A stretch of DNA of 31,760 nucleotides from JBBPYR01 sp038199755 (GTDB lineage Bacteria > Chloroflexota > Ktedonobacteria > Ktedonobacterales > Ktedonobacteraceae). The position numbers and the translations under genes are program-made. The stretch covers positions 1 to 31,760 of the forward strand of contig JBBPYR010000121.1 in assembly GCA_038199755.1 (NCBI GenBank), read 5' to 3'. Positions 14,443-23,328 of the stretch are shown here, one piece after another; the first letter of the stretch is position 1; each line of letters begins with the position of its first letter. The notes beneath the pieces are model-generated. The model ran no database searches and was not told where the DNA came from. It saw only the letters and a program-made list of their open reading frames with translations.

Positions 14443-16259
14443 CCATTGGGTGGCTCGATTTCGAGGATTTTCAGCCAGATTTCGGGCTTGATATCGTCTT
14501 CGGCAGACTCCACCTTGAAGATGATATCAACATTGCTGGCCTCGGAGAACTCTTTGAGGCGCGGGGCACCTTTGATGAGCGTGCCCATGCGCTGCACATT
14601 CGCGCTGGTGGCGGCGAGGCGCAGGCGTAGATTTTGGCCTTCGCGCCCACTAGCCCAGGCATTGAGCAGACGCACGTTCTCCATTTTGAAGATCGGGTCG
14701 GGATTGCCCGCGCCAAAAGGACTCAGCACCCGCAGTTTTTTGTAGAGGTCATAGGTCAGCAACTCCATCCTGGTAAAGATGAGATCGACCATTTGCGGCC
14801 CTCGCACGCTTGCGCTTTCTTGCTCGGTGACGACTCCTGTCTGGTCGAGCAGTTCCGTACCCTCAATGAGGGCGGGTGGAGCAACGATGGGGTCATCCTT
14901 CCACGCGAGCAGATGCTGGCGTAGTTCATTGATGCGATCACTCTGAATGGTAAAGCCTGCCGCCTGGGCGTGCCCGCCATAGCGTTCAAGTCGGGTGGCG
15001 AAGCTACGCAAGGCCGCGATGACGTTGAAGCCTTTCTGACTACGGGCCGAGCCACGACTGAGCTGTGTGTCTTTGTCACGGCTCAAGACAAGCACTGGTT
15101 TGTTGATCTCTTCTGCCAGTTTACCCGCCACCAGACCAATGATGCCCTCGTGCCAGTCGTCGCCACTGACCAACACCACCTGATCGCTTGGGCGCAGGCT
15201 GGCCTGTTCGCGCACACTACGTATCAGCTCTTCTGTTTGCTGCTGACGTTCGATATTGAGCTGTTCTAGTTCTGCGACCCGCGCCTCTGCCTCTTCCTGG
15301 CTATCGGTGACAAGCAGTTCAAAGGCAATACTCGCCTCTTTCATGCGACCGGCGGCATTGATGCGCGGGGCGAGGGCGTAGGCAATGTCGCGCTCTTTGA
15401 TACGTCCGAGTTGCAGGCGTGTATTGCGAATAAGGGCGACCAAGCCAGGTTTTGTGGTCGCATTCAGGCGTTGCATGCCCAGCCGTACGAGGGTATGGTT
15501 TTCGCCTAAAAGCGGTGCAAGATCAGCGACGGTGCCGATGGCGACCAGATCGAGCAGGGCCATCTCGTCTTCTTGCGGGCGTTGATAGGCACGGTACAAA
15601 GCCTGGACGAGTTTGAAGGCGATGCCCACCCCACAAAGGTAGCGTTCGCCGTAGGTACAATCGGGTCGCCAGGGGTTAATCATAGCATAGGCTTGTGGTC
15701 GCTCGGCGGGCGTATGGTGATGGTCGGTAATGATGATATCTATACCGAGTTGTTTGGCATACTCCACCTGTTCCACATCGGAGCTAGCACAATCGGTGGT
15801 GATAATGAGCGTGGTGCCGCGTGCCTTGAGCATATCCAGAGCGGATATGTTGAGGCCACAACCATCGCGCTGACGATGAGGGATATGATACGACAACAGC
15901 GCATCATGCTGTTTGAGCGAGCGTAAGGCACGATATAAGAGAGAGGAAGAGGTGACGCCATCGGCATCATAATCGCCATAGACGGTGATATGCTCGCCGC
16001 TCTGCAAGGCCGCTTGAATGCGTGCGAGGGCCTTGGGCATATCGATCAGCGCGAGAGGGTCAGGCGTCTCGTCATAGGAGGCACGTAGAAAAGTGAGCAT
16101 CTTCTCAGGCGTAGCAACGCCGCGATTAGAGAGCAGTTGCGCCAAGAGTTCGTCAATGCCCTCCTGCTTCGCCGCCTGAAATTGGGCTTTCGACAGGAGC
16201 GGATGAACACCACGAAATGGCGGCATCTGCGCTTGAGATGTAGAAGGGGGCAATTCCAT
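14430..16259 (-). CDS. recJ: Single-stranded-DNA-specific exonuclease RecJ
   Basis: RecJ is a 5'-3' single-strand exonuclease of recombination and repair. The 609-residue protein (start at 16259, AAGAGGAAG upstream) shows the DHH phosphoesterase motifs: GDYDADGVTSS (about 95-105), TTDCASSD, ITDHHH (Asp179-His182) and YHIPHRQRDGCGLN. APRINAAGRM, WHEGIIGLVAGKL and the DHHA1 motif GGHAQAAGFT follow. The C-terminal part after about 450 is the OB-fold region. The longer frame to 16364 translates repeat copy B (GRDQSGPYAW, also encoded by copy A), so it is not used as the start. The TTDCASSD segment is slightly unusual where many RecJ proteins have VDCG. Confidence 0.95.
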   Translation of the reverse strand: MELPPSTSQAQMPPFRGVHPLLSKAQFQAAKQEGIDELLAQLLSNRGVATPEKMLTFLRASYDETPDPLALIDMPKALARIQAALQSGEHITVYGDYDADGVTSSSLLYRALRSLKQHDALLSYHIPHRQRDGCGLNISALDMLKARGTTLIITTDCASSDVEQVEYAKQLGIDIIITDHHHTPAERPQAYAMINPWRPDCTYGERYLCGVGIAFKLVQALYRAYQRPQEDEMALLDLVAIGTVADLAPLLGENHTLVRLGMQRLNATTKPGLVALIRNTRLQLGRIKERDIAYALAPRINAAGRMKEASIAFELLVTDSQEEAEARVAELEQLNIERQQQTEELIRSVREQASLRPSDQVVLVSGDDWHEGIIGLVAGKLAEEINKPVLVLSRDKDTQLSRGSARSQKGFNVIAALRSFATRLERYGGHAQAAGFTIQSDRINELRQHLLAWKDDPIVAPPALIEGTELLDQTGVVTEQESASVRGPQMVDLIFTRMELLTYDLYKKLRVLSPFGAGNPDPIFKMENVRLLNAWASGREGQNLRLRLAATSANVQRMGTLIKGAPRLKEFSEASNVDIIFKVESAEDDIKPEIWLKILEIEPPNGTVQ

Positions 16260-16291
16260 ATCTTCCTCTTTTCCAAACAGAATATCCCATG

Positions 16292-16377
16292 CGTAGGGGC
16301 CAGATTGATCGCGCCCCGTAGCCGTTAGCGAAACGCACCTCAACAGGTACGGGGGCGCGATCAATCTGGCCCCTACG
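16292..16377. repeat. Inverted-repeat element, copy B (MITE-like)
   Basis: Arms 16292-16317 and 16352-16377 are a perfect 26-bp inverted repeat identical in sequence to the copy A arms. The interior shares about 30 bp, starting CCGTTAGCGAAACGC, with copy C. It lies between hemW and recJ and so interrupts what might otherwise be one operon. Confidence 0.85.
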
Positions 16378-16401
16378 GGATAGGCGAACAGATGAATCGA
16401 T

Positions 16402-17631
16402 TTAGTCGGGGAGCAGGCGTAGAAAGACTTCGTTGCCTAGTAAGCGTCCACGTTTACTCAGGCGGAGCCAATCACCTTTGTATTCTAGCAGGCCAGCTTC
16501 TTCGACGAAATGCAAGCGATCACCAACAAACTGGGCAAAGGGCTGCGCGAAACGCTGTTCGAAGGTTGGCAGATGGATGCCCATAGCGGTGCGCAAGGCG
16601 AGAAATGCTGTCTCTGACATGGCTTGTTCTCGTCCTACCTGTTCACTGTCGGCCTCTGGTATTGTTCCGGTTTTGAGCGTTTTGATATATGCAAGCGGCT
16701 CCAGAACATTAGAAAAACGGCGATCTGCAAAGCTAGAATAGGCACCAGCTCCCATGCCAATATAGGGCAGGTTTTGCCAGTAAGTGAGATTATGGCGGCT
16801 CTGATAACCAGGCAAAGCCCAGTTTGAAATCTCGTAATTGACATAGCCTGCGGCTTGCAGCAGTTCGTCGGCGTACTCGTACATGTCGGCACACAGGTCT
16901 TCATCACCTGGAATGATGCTACCATCGTGTGCCCAGGTATAAAAAGGTGTACCTTCTTCTACAATTAAAGAGTACAAAGAGAGGTGTGGCGGGTGCAATT
17001 CCAGAGCCTGTGCCAGCGTTTCACGCCAATGCTGCATGGTTTGTCCGGGCAGGCCAAACATAAAATCGATATTGAATGAGCTAAAACCGGCATTACGGGC
17101 AAACGTGACCGCCTGGGTGATCTCTTCGGGTGTGTGGATGCGTCCCAATGTTTTGAGCAGGCCCGCGTCAAAGCTCTGTGCGCCCATACTCAGGCGATTG
17201 ATGCCAGCGGCACGTATCCCTTCGAGTTGTGGCTGACTGAGTGTGCCGGGGTTGGCTTCGAGCGTAATCTCCGCGTCCGCGTCAACGGCAAAGGCGTCAA
17301 AGCAGGCATTGAGGAGTTGTGTGATCTGTGAAACGCTAAGCAGACTGGGTGTGCCGCCGCCAAAGAAGATGGTACGGGAACGTCGCAATGTGCCATCGGC
17401 ATGACGAGTCATCTGGCCAGCTAGCTCGATCTCGGTTAAGAGAGCACGCACGTATGGTTCACGGAGTGGCAAAATACCGGCGTAGGTATTGAAGTCGCAA
17501 TAGTGACAACGAGTGTGGCAGAAAGGAACATGGAGATAGAGTGAGGCGGTTTCTAGCAATTGCTGAACTGGCTCGGGCTGCTGCAAAAGAAATTCTGGTA
17601 TATGGTTTGTAACGGGTGCCTGTATTGTCAT
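16402..17631 (-). CDS. hemW: Radical SAM protein HemW (heme chaperone)
   Basis: The 409-residue protein belongs to the HemN/HemW radical SAM family. HVPFCHTRCHYCDF gives the CX3CX2C cluster ligands (about Cys38, Cys42, Cys45), followed by FFGGGTPSLL, EANPGTL, INRLSMGAQSFD, NIDFMFGLPGQT and YEISNWALPGYQSRHNLTYW. The HemN-specific N-terminal extension is missing, which favours HemW, a heme-transfer chaperone, over the oxygen-independent coproporphyrinogen oxidase. The start at 17631 is preferred because the longer frame enters the 17650-17718 hairpin; no strong ribosome site is seen for either. Old annotations would call it coproporphyrinogen III oxidase. Confidence 0.9.
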   Translation of the reverse strand: MTIQAPVTNHIPEFLLQQPEPVQQLLETASLYLHVPFCHTRCHYCDFNTYAGILPLREPYVRALLTEIELAGQMTRHADGTLRRSRTIFFGGGTPSLLSVSQITQLLNACFDAFAVDADAEITLEANPGTLSQPQLEGIRAAGINRLSMGAQSFDAGLLKTLGRIHTPEEITQAVTFARNAGFSSFNIDFMFGLPGQTMQHWRETLAQALELHPPHLSLYSLIVEEGTPFYTWAHDGSIIPGDEDLCADMYEYADELLQAAGYVNYEISNWALPGYQSRHNLTYWQNLPYIGMGAGAYSSFADRRFSNVLEPLAYIKTLKTGTIPEADSEQVGREQAMSETAFLALRTAMGIHLPTFEQRFAQPFAQFVGDRLHFVEEAGLLEYKGDWLRLSKRGRLLGNEVFLRLLPD

Positions 17632-17649
17632 GAATACTTTTCTTGTTTT

Positions 17650-17718
17650 TTGTAGCATGCTTTATGGTTGTGACGGGTGCAAGGATTGCGCCCGTCACAA
17701 CCATAAAGCATGCTACAA
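17650..17718. terminator. 31-bp hairpin between the foldase gene and hemW
   Basis: Arms 17650-17680 and 17688-17718 pair over 31 bp with one mismatch and a 7-nt loop. It follows the stop of the PpiC-type gene on the minus strand and ends near the hemW start. On the minus strand it is followed by an A-run, not a U-run, so classical intrinsic termination is doubtful. Confidence 0.7.
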
Positions 17719-17731
17719 GATTACTGTACAG

Positions 17732-19204
17732 TTACGGGGTGGTGCCACCGGTAGTGCCACCACCAGATGGAAGGCCACCGGTCGCAGGTGTTGCGACGGC
17801 AGGTGCGGCACTTGGCAGACTAGATGGCATGTTACTGCTATCGGTCAACATGGTCTGGTCGGCAGGCGTCACCTGTGTTCCGGGCACGGCTCGTTGTTGG
17901 AGTTCCCAGATGGTAAGTGCATCACCCTGCACACTTTTGAGTGTGGTCGCGTCCACCGTATAAGCGGGACTGACGTTGAGAATTTGTACGATACGAGGAG
18001 CACCATTTTCCATTAAGATGGGACTGATCTCGTTCAGCTTGCGTGAATGATCGAAGAGCCAATTATCAACCACCACGCTGGTATTCGCGGCCTCGGTCTG
18101 AGCAAACTGACCTTGAATGAGCCAGTCAAGAGCACCGCCCTGATCCTTGGTGGCAGAGTCTACTGAATTGCTCTTGGCGAGTTTGGCGAAATCGCCGCCA
18201 CTTTTTAACTGCTTGAGTATACTCTGGGCATGTGTCTGGGTATCAAGTGTCATGGTACGTGCAAGCACTGCATAGGCCGGTGACTTGATCTGTGAGGCGA
18301 GATAGGTTTGCATGTTCTGGCGGCGTAGCGTCAGGGCCATCATTGCTTGAACATCCGCATCACTGACATTGTCGCTGCTCAGAAAACTGCCATAGGTGGT
18401 TGTTTTGGGGAAGCTAGCGACAAAGCTTTTGACTGCACTACTGACAGCACTATCAGAAGGATTGATCTGTCCCTGAATGGTGCTACTCTGATTCGCAAGC
18501 CAGGAGCGAATGAACGCGTCATCCTGCAACCACTGTACGCTATCATTACCGACCTGCGACTGTGTGTAAAGTTGCAGTTCGTTGGTAACGTCGGTTTGCA
18601 TCGTTTGATACTGAGCGGAGAGCGTGTCATGCTGCTGTTGCGCTGCGGCAAGTTTCTGTTTGTCACTATCGAGCTGCACCGTCAGGTTGGTGCGATCAAT
18701 GCTCGTGCCAGCTGGTAGAGCCTGAATTTTCTTGGTAGTCGCAGTGATATCCGCGGTCATACTTGTAATGATGCTTTGTTGGGCATCAACCTGACTCTTG
18801 ACACTATCGGCCTGAGCATTCAGACCATGTACGCCATAGATTTTGTTATTCTCAACCTGGGCTTTGAGCGCGACGAGTTTACGATAGGTGGACTGGGGAA
18901 TTGCCTGTCCATTTACGCTAGTGATTGCTAGGCCAGGAGTAATGACATTAATATTCACCCAGGAGAAGATGATAACGGCAACAATAAGCACGGCAACGAC
19001 GATGCTGACACCCCAGATAGCACGGCGTTGAAGCTGATTTTTCTCACTGCGTGAGAGGTGAGCACCCCAACCAAAAGCAATTGGTTTGCCGTCGCGGCGT
19101 GCTTCAACATGCGCCGTCTGTTTTATATATCGCCTTGCCCTGGCAGAGCGCGTCGTTCGCTTGCCATCGGGACGCTGCGGCGGACGCGCAGTCTGACTGC
19201 TCAT
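17732..19204 (-). CDS. Membrane-anchored PpiC/SurA-type peptidyl-prolyl isomerase
   Basis: The start at 19204 has GGGAG eight bases upstream; the longer frame reads through a repeat. The 490-residue product has a basic cytoplasmic N-terminus, one transmembrane segment at about 62-83 and a large extracytoplasmic part. VNGQAIPQSTYRKLV marks a SurA-like N-terminal chaperone segment. A Gln/Asp/Thr-rich stretch (about 125-220) is predicted coiled coil. The parvulin (PpiC) region is near 325-425: ARTMTLDTQTHAQSILKQL, GGDFAKLAKSNSVD, GGALDWLIQGQF. A Ser/Pro/Gly/Thr tail closes it. It probably helps fold exported proteins, in the manner of PrsA, but with a signal anchor in place of a lipobox. Confidence 0.84.
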   Translation of the reverse strand: MSSQTARPPQRPDGKRTTRSARARRYIKQTAHVEARRDGKPIAFGWGAHLSRSEKNQLQRRAIWGVSIVVAVLIVAVIIFSWVNINVITPGLAITSVNGQAIPQSTYRKLVALKAQVENNKIYGVHGLNAQADSVKSQVDAQQSIITSMTADITATTKKIQALPAGTSIDRTNLTVQLDSDKQKLAAAQQQHDTLSAQYQTMQTDVTNELQLYTQSQVGNDSVQWLQDDAFIRSWLANQSSTIQGQINPSDSAVSSAVKSFVASFPKTTTYGSFLSSDNVSDADVQAMMALTLRRQNMQTYLASQIKSPAYAVLARTMTLDTQTHAQSILKQLKSGGDFAKLAKSNSVDSATKDQGGALDWLIQGQFAQTEAANTSVVVDNWLFDHSRKLNEISPILMENGAPRIVQILNVSPAYTVDATTLKSVQGDALTIWELQQRAVPGTQVTPADQTMLTDSSNMPSSLPSAAPAVATPATGGLPSGGGTTGGTTP

Positions 19205-19222
19205 GTGTATACTCCCATTATG

Positions 19223-19358
19223 GTAGGGGATGTCCCTGGTGGGCATCCTTGCTGCTCCAATAGACAAGACACTCGTTTCCAGTATGCATTCGGTGCATCC
19301 ACGCATCCACCCAAGAAATAAGTTGTCAAAGTTGGATGCCCACCAGGGACATCTCTAC
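19223..19358. repeat. Inverted repeat in the leader of the foldase gene
   Basis: GTAGGGGATGTCCCTGGTGG and following bases (19223-19248) pair with 19334-19358. The innermost 20 bp are perfect and the outer ends carry a mismatch and a one-base gap. The spacer is 85 nt without a gene. It belongs to the same GTAGGG-ended style as the other repeats but shares no arm sequence with copies A-C. Confidence 0.7.
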
Positions 19359-19372
19359 AATAAATTAACAAA

Positions 19373-19432
19373 CACCATTAAGAAGAATAGCGCATTTTGG
19401 TGACAAGGGGAGAACTATTCTTCTTAACGGTG
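19373..19432 (-). terminator. Terminator after rpsR
   Basis: CACCATTAAGAAGAATAG (19373-19390) pairs with 19415-19432 with one mismatch across a 24-nt loop. It lies 31 bp downstream of the rpsR stop and ends the rpsF-ssb-rpsR operon. Confidence 0.65.
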
Positions 19433-19462
19433 ATGCATGCTCATATCCTGTCTCGCAGGGTA

Positions 19463-19750
19463 TTACATTCCACGAATGTGCTCTGCGGTATAAGGGAGCA
19501 ATGCCATAAAGCGCGCCTGCTTGAGTGCGGTACTCAAACTGCGCTGATGTTTGGCACAGGTGCCGGTCTTGCGACGCGGCTCAATCTTGCCACGATCAGA
19601 GATGTAGCGTTTCATGAAACGGCTGGCATCCTTATAGTCGATTTCGACGACATGATCATGACAGAACTGACACACTTTACGGCGAGCACCACGCTCACCA
19701 CGCCCGCCCTCGCGTCGCTCGCGGCGCGGGGCACCATCACGTCTTTGCAC
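19463..19750 (-). CDS. rpsR: 30S ribosomal protein S18
   Basis: S18 binds S6 on the small-subunit platform. The GTG at 19750 is chosen because GAAGGAG lies nine bases before it; a further GTG at 19768 lacks such a site. The 95-residue protein has an Arg/Gly-rich N-terminal tail, then CQFCHDHVVEIDYKD, ASRFMKRYISDRGKIEPRRKTGTCAKHQR and ALKQARFMALLPYT, all S18 hallmarks. The CxxC and later Cys-x-x-His suggest a zinc-binding (C+) form. It is the last gene of the operon; rplI, often next, is absent here. Confidence 0.95.
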   Translation of the reverse strand: MQRRDGAPRRERREGGRGERGARRKVCQFCHDHVVEIDYKDASRFMKRYISDRGKIEPRRKTGTCAKHQRSLSTALKQARFMALLPYTAEHIRGM

Positions 19751-19771
19751 AGACTGATTCTCCTTCACATA

Positions 19772-20176
19772 TTAGAAGGGATGATCGTCCAGTTCTCCTA
19801 GATCATCAACATTGCCACCCACAAAGCCACCTGAAGAGGCACTCGGCTGTGTATCTCGCGGAGTAAGGTTCTCCATTTCAGTAAGAACTACGTCGAGAGA
19901 GACACGTTCGACATTCGATCTGTCGGTATATTTGCGCGTTGTAAGACGCCCTTCAATATACGCCTTGCTACCCTTTTTCAGATACTGGTTGCAGGTCTCG
20001 GCCAGTTTGCCGAAAGAGGTAATGCTGTACCAATCAGTCTCTTTTTGGCGCTCACCACTCGTACTTCGTTCAAAGTGAGTTACAGCGAGAGAAAATTTGG
20101 TAACAGCAAGTCCGGCAGGGGTGTAGCTCATCTCTGGATCACGGCCCAGATTTCCGATCAGTATAACTTTGTTCAT
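19772..20176 (-). CDS. ssb: Single-stranded DNA-binding protein
   Basis: The 134-residue protein is a bacterial SSB. It begins MNKVILIGNLGRDPEMSYTPAG and includes DWYSITSFGKLAETCNQYLKKGSKAYIEGRL, the OB-fold core. A short Ser/Gly-rich linker (about 112-124) leads to an acidic tip ending DDHPF. The usual tip is D-D-(I/L)-P-F, so the His is a mild variation in the partner-docking peptide. The start has GAAAGGA upstream. It lies between rpsF and rpsR, the common bacterial order. Confidence 0.96.
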   Translation of the reverse strand: MNKVILIGNLGRDPEMSYTPAGLAVTKFSLAVTHFERSTSGERQKETDWYSITSFGKLAETCNQYLKKGSKAYIEGRLTTRKYTDRSNVERVSLDVVLTEMENLTPRDTQPSASSGGFVGGNVDDLGELDDHPF

Positions 20177-20263
20177 AAGTTCAAAATCCTTTCGGCGATA
20201 AACCCACCCCGGCTCTATGATTTCCTGGAGTATGGATAATCGTCCCCGAACACATACTTACAA

Positions 20264-20767
20264 TTAGGCTTGAACGGCCTCTTCTTCAATAGCGGGTGGA
20301 ACGTCGGCCAACTCTTCTTCAGTTGGGCCATCAGCGTCAAACTCTGGTTCGGCCACTGCAACGGGTGCAGGTTCGGCAGCTGGCGCGGGGGCAGCGGCGT
20401 TGGCGGCTGCTAATGCAGCGGCTTTTGCTTCGCGCTCCTCACGTTCGACGCGTTCCTCGCGCTCCTTCTGCACGATCTTAGCATCACGCCTTCTGACCAT
20501 GTGACGGAGCACTATTTCAGAAACCTTGAGTGTGCGTTCGAGTTCGATCACGCTCTCAGGGGTCAGAATCATATCAATGAATGTGTATAGACCATCGCGA
20601 TGACGTTCAATCGGATAGGCGAGACGACGACGCCCCCACTGATTGACCTTGACAACCTGACCATCATTGCTGGTGACAACCCGTTCGATACGGTCCAGCA
20701 TGGCCTTTGCCTCTTCTTCGCTGACTTCGGGATTGAGAATGAACCCAAGTTCGTAATCTCGCTTCAC
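20264..20767 (-). CDS. rpsF: 30S ribosomal protein S6 with long acidic C-terminal extension
   Basis: S6 pairs with S18 in the 30S platform. The GTG start follows AAGGAGGTGG at good spacing. Residues 1-95 form the S6 core: RDYELGFILNPEVSEEEA, WGRRRLAYPIERHRDGLYTFIDM and LKVSEIVLRHMVRR. The remaining about 70 residues are first a charged Glu/Arg helix (EREERVEREEREAKAAA), then Ala/Pro-rich and finally acidic. The extension makes the protein 167 residues, against about 95-130 usual. It is the first gene of the operon, read from the promoter at 20865-20893. Confidence 0.95.
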   Translation of the reverse strand: MKRDYELGFILNPEVSEEEAKAMLDRIERVVTSNDGQVVKVNQWGRRRLAYPIERHRDGLYTFIDMILTPESVIELERTLKVSEIVLRHMVRRRDAKIVQKEREERVEREEREAKAAALAAANAAAPAPAAEPAPVAVAEPEFDADGPTEEELADVPPAIEEEAVQA

Positions 20768-20864
20768 GAAGCCACCTCCTTCCTCTGGGTATGCATCCGG
20801 TCAGTTTCGTCCTCAAAAGACGATCAATTGCTGCCGGAGCAGGTGGACAATAAAATCGAGGCTA

Positions 20865-20893
20865 ATTATACCATCATTGCTACTATCTGACAA
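20865..20893 (-). promoter_or_regulatory. Promoter of the rpsF-ssb-rpsR operon
   Basis: On the minus strand TTGTCA is followed after exactly 17 bp by TATAAT, about 100 bp before the rpsF start. This is the strongest sigma-70-type promoter in the window. Confidence 0.75.
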
Positions 20894-21079
20894 TAGAGCC
20901 GAGGTGTACTCATATATAGTCCTATTCTTTTTATACAACGAAAAAGGGGAAAAGCGGAACAAAACTTGCGTTTTCTTTTATAGAAGCATTGTAAATGGCT
21001 AGTCACCAATCAATATCTCGCTCATACATGGTAGATGAGTATCTACATGTAGAGGGTTTCTACTTACTGGGGGAATGTT
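20894..21079. other. Remainder of the rpsF / membrane-protein divergent region
   Basis: No gene is seen. TTGCGT and TGTAAA at about 20966-20995, 18 bp apart, are a weak promoter for the downstream gene. GTAGAT/ATCTAC at about 21031-21046, with GTAG/CTAC repeats after it, could fold in the leader just before the start at 21080. Confidence 0.35.
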
Positions 21080-23002
21080 ATGCAGCACATGCCTGATCCG
21101 CTAGATACAAAAAATAGACAGTACATGCAACGTCAGCAAAACGCGAAAAGGATGCAACGCACACAGCCAGCGATGCCGGGTGCCCATTTTGCTATGAGTC
21201 GCGTTGTCATGCCAGAGACGCCCATACCAGCGTTTCACACACACAAAAGTCCACAGCGGCAACAGAAGCAGAGGGCATTGAGACATGCCGTGCTACGATT
21301 TTTGTTGTTAGGTGTCATACTTGAATGCCTCTTTCTGGCACTTTATCCATTGTTCGTGTATGCGACCCCCCACAGCGACGTGCTGCAAAACGCGCTCCTA
21401 TCGTTCTTCCCCGGCAGTAAAACGTTCTATTGGAGTGGTGTTTTACCGTTCCTCGCGTCCTTGCTCGCGCCTTTCCCCTGGCTCCATCCCGATAGCCCTG
21501 GTGGTGATGCCAACCTGCAACTGCTTGTACTGGCGTTCGCTTGTCTCATGCTACTATTGGCATTTACGGCGGGATGGCAGGTGGCAAAAGAGCGACTAAC
21601 ACCCGCGCATGGGCGTATACTCTTCTGGATCATCTTGCTCTTTGCCGTCGTGTTTGGCAGCACATTGTTGTTTGCTCCTGTGAGTCTTACTGCCTCTTCT
21701 CAAGATACATTGCTGTATGGTTTGTATGGGCGTATCGTGGTATTCTATCATGCCAATCCCTATGTTGTTGCCCCCATCCATACATCCGCGGCCACGCTGC
21801 ATGATACGCTTCTGAGCGTTTTAGGGCCACAGGTGACAGGTACCCCTATGCAGTTGGGTCCTATATGGGCAGATGCAAGTTCATTGATGGCATTGCTCAC
21901 GGGAAATAGCTTTGCTACGAGCGTGATCGGCTTTCGTTTGCTCGGTCTGGTTGTTCATTGTATCAATGTAGCACTGCTATGGACTATTGTGACAAAGATG
22001 AAGCCAGCGGCGAATAGCACAGGGAGTGTGAGCAGTAATACTAGCGGCAATGCTATGTGCATCACAGCCACCCTGCTCTATGCATGGAATCCACTGGTGC
22101 TACTGTACAGTATTCCCTATATGCATGCTGATGTGGTTGTAGTGCTGTTTCTGTTGTTGGCACTCTTTTTCTTTCAGCGTGGTGTACTGACAGTGGGCTG
22201 GGTGTTTACGTTACTCGCTGCCCTTGTCAATCCACTCTGTTTGCTCCTCCTGCCCATTTTCTTTCGCTTGATGCTTCGTCAGTCACGGGTGATGCGCATT
22301 GGGGGTGGGGGTCATTTGTTCCGCTGGATAGGAATGCTCGGCATTTCCGCGCTGGTAGTTGGGTTGGTCTACGCTCCCTATTGGCAAGATTGGAGTGTCG
22401 TAGGCATACTCGCAACGGTCAGCCATGCGTTTATACAGGATACAGCGATACATTCGGTTGACGCGGCCCTGCTGCATCTGCCTGTACAATTACCGGATGC
22501 GCTACAATGGGTTATCAGTCCTGCTCATTGGTCGGTGTTCGTGTTAGCTGGAGTAGGCCTTTTCTTGCTCTTTGCTACTTGGCTGGCTGATACCTTTGAA
22601 ATAGCACTGCTCTTCAACAGTTGGCTCTTGCTGCTACTAGTTGCGCTCTTGCCCATTTTCTGGCCGTGGTCGCTTTTACCATTGTTGGCACTGGCATTGT
22701 GTGCAGGTAATCAGCGTACGCTTAACCTGGTCTTGCTGCTCTGTCTCAGTGGCATAGCTACCTATTATAGTTCGCTGTGGCCTCTGCCGTGGGCGACCTT
22801 GGGGCTGGTGACGATTGGCTTGCCACTCTTGCTGTGGGGATGGCTGCTCTTCTTTACCTCAACATGGCAAATGACCAGCAAAGTAGAGAGCGAGCAGCCG
22901 CGTAAGGGAAGGGACACGATGCACAGGCAGAGTATAACGGGTTTCTCGCGCCCACCTTGGCTCTCGCGCCCCTCACATCCTGGCAAGGGTCACTATTTAT
23001 AA
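21080..23002 (+). CDS. Polytopic membrane protein, GT-C-like glycosyltransferase
   Basis: The 640-residue protein has a basic, Gln/Arg-rich cytoplasmic N-terminus (about 1-70), about a dozen strongly hydrophobic segments and a short basic C-terminal tail. After the third or fourth helix comes SQDTLLYGLYGRIVVFYHANPYVVAP (about 206-231). Its Asp, the YGR and the (A/G)NPY pattern are typical of lipid-phosphate-sugar-dependent GT-C mannosyltransferases of the MptA/DUF2029 kind. YAWNPLVLLYSIPYMHADV and LVYAPYW also fit. It would transfer a sugar from a polyprenyl carrier outside the membrane; the acceptor is unknown. GGGGGAATGTT precedes the ATG. The protein family is a judgement from layout and a few motifs. 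Confidence 0.7.
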   Translation: MQHMPDPLDTKNRQYMQRQQNAKRMQRTQPAMPGAHFAMSRVVMPETPIPAFHTHKSPQRQQKQRALRHAVLRFLLLGVILECLFLALYPLFVYATPHSDVLQNALLSFFPGSKTFYWSGVLPFLASLLAPFPWLHPDSPGGDANLQLLVLAFACLMLLLAFTAGWQVAKERLTPAHGRILFWIILLFAVVFGSTLLFAPVSLTASSQDTLLYGLYGRIVVFYHANPYVVAPIHTSAATLHDTLLSVLGPQVTGTPMQLGPIWADASSLMALLTGNSFATSVIGFRLLGLVVHCINVALLWTIVTKMKPAANSTGSVSSNTSGNAMCITATLLYAWNPLVLLYSIPYMHADVVVVLFLLLALFFFQRGVLTVGWVFTLLAALVNPLCLLLLPIFFRLMLRQSRVMRIGGGGHLFRWIGMLGISALVVGLVYAPYWQDWSVVGILATVSHAFIQDTAIHSVDAALLHLPVQLPDALQWVISPAHWSVFVLAGVGLFLLFATWLADTFEIALLFNSWLLLLLVALLPIFWPWSLLPLLALALCAGNQRTLNLVLLLCLSGIATYYSSLWPLPWATLGLVTIGLPLLLWGWLLFFTSTWQMTSKVESEQPRKGRDTMHRQSITGFSRPPWLSRPSHPGKGHYL

Positions 23003-23062
23003 TAATATATTGAATGTAGGACATCTTGTTGTAGGGCGACCGCAAAATTGACGCCATGTGCA

Positions 23063-23091
23063 TTGATTTTTTGTGGGCATTATGCTATGAT
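23063..23091 (+). promoter_or_regulatory. Promoter of rpmI-rplT
   Basis: TTGATT (23063-23068), a 17-bp spacer and TATGAT (23086-23091) make a good sigma-70-type promoter. It leaves a leader of about 230 nt before rpmI. Confidence 0.65.
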
Positions 23092-23097
23092 AGGTTC

Positions 23098-23328
23098 CGC
23101 AAGCGGGGTTTGCTCTTGAAATAGGCTTCTCTTCGCCTTCAATAGAGCACTGTGAGATTGAAGTATTGATACACCTCTTCAATTATCACCACGATACGCT
23201 ACAGGCTTATACGGCTGCATCTCTTCATGTCTCATGACCATGCAACTCCTGAGCTTATACGCTGTCTCGTGGCTTTATGCATGTTAAGATCATTGCCCCG
23301 CGGATCGAACACAAAGAAAGAAAGAGCA
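23098..23328 (+). promoter_or_regulatory. Long leader of rpmI-rplT, possible autoregulatory RNA
   Basis: The leader contains CCGCAAGCGG, and ATTGAAG/CTTCAAT around 23157-23190, among other short stems, with no good ORF. Many bacteria regulate this operon by L20 binding to its leader, so a similar role is plausible, but no published L20-leader motif was identified by eye. infC, which usually precedes rpmI, is absent. Confidence 0.35.

Noticed and set aside
16260..16364. N-terminal extension of recJ to 16364
   Set aside because: The extra residues are the translation of repeat copy B and also occur in copy A; the ribosome site favours 16259.
23029..23055. Solo GTAGGGCGACCGC end like the repeat families
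   Set aside because: No matching second arm was found nearby, so it is not called a repeat.
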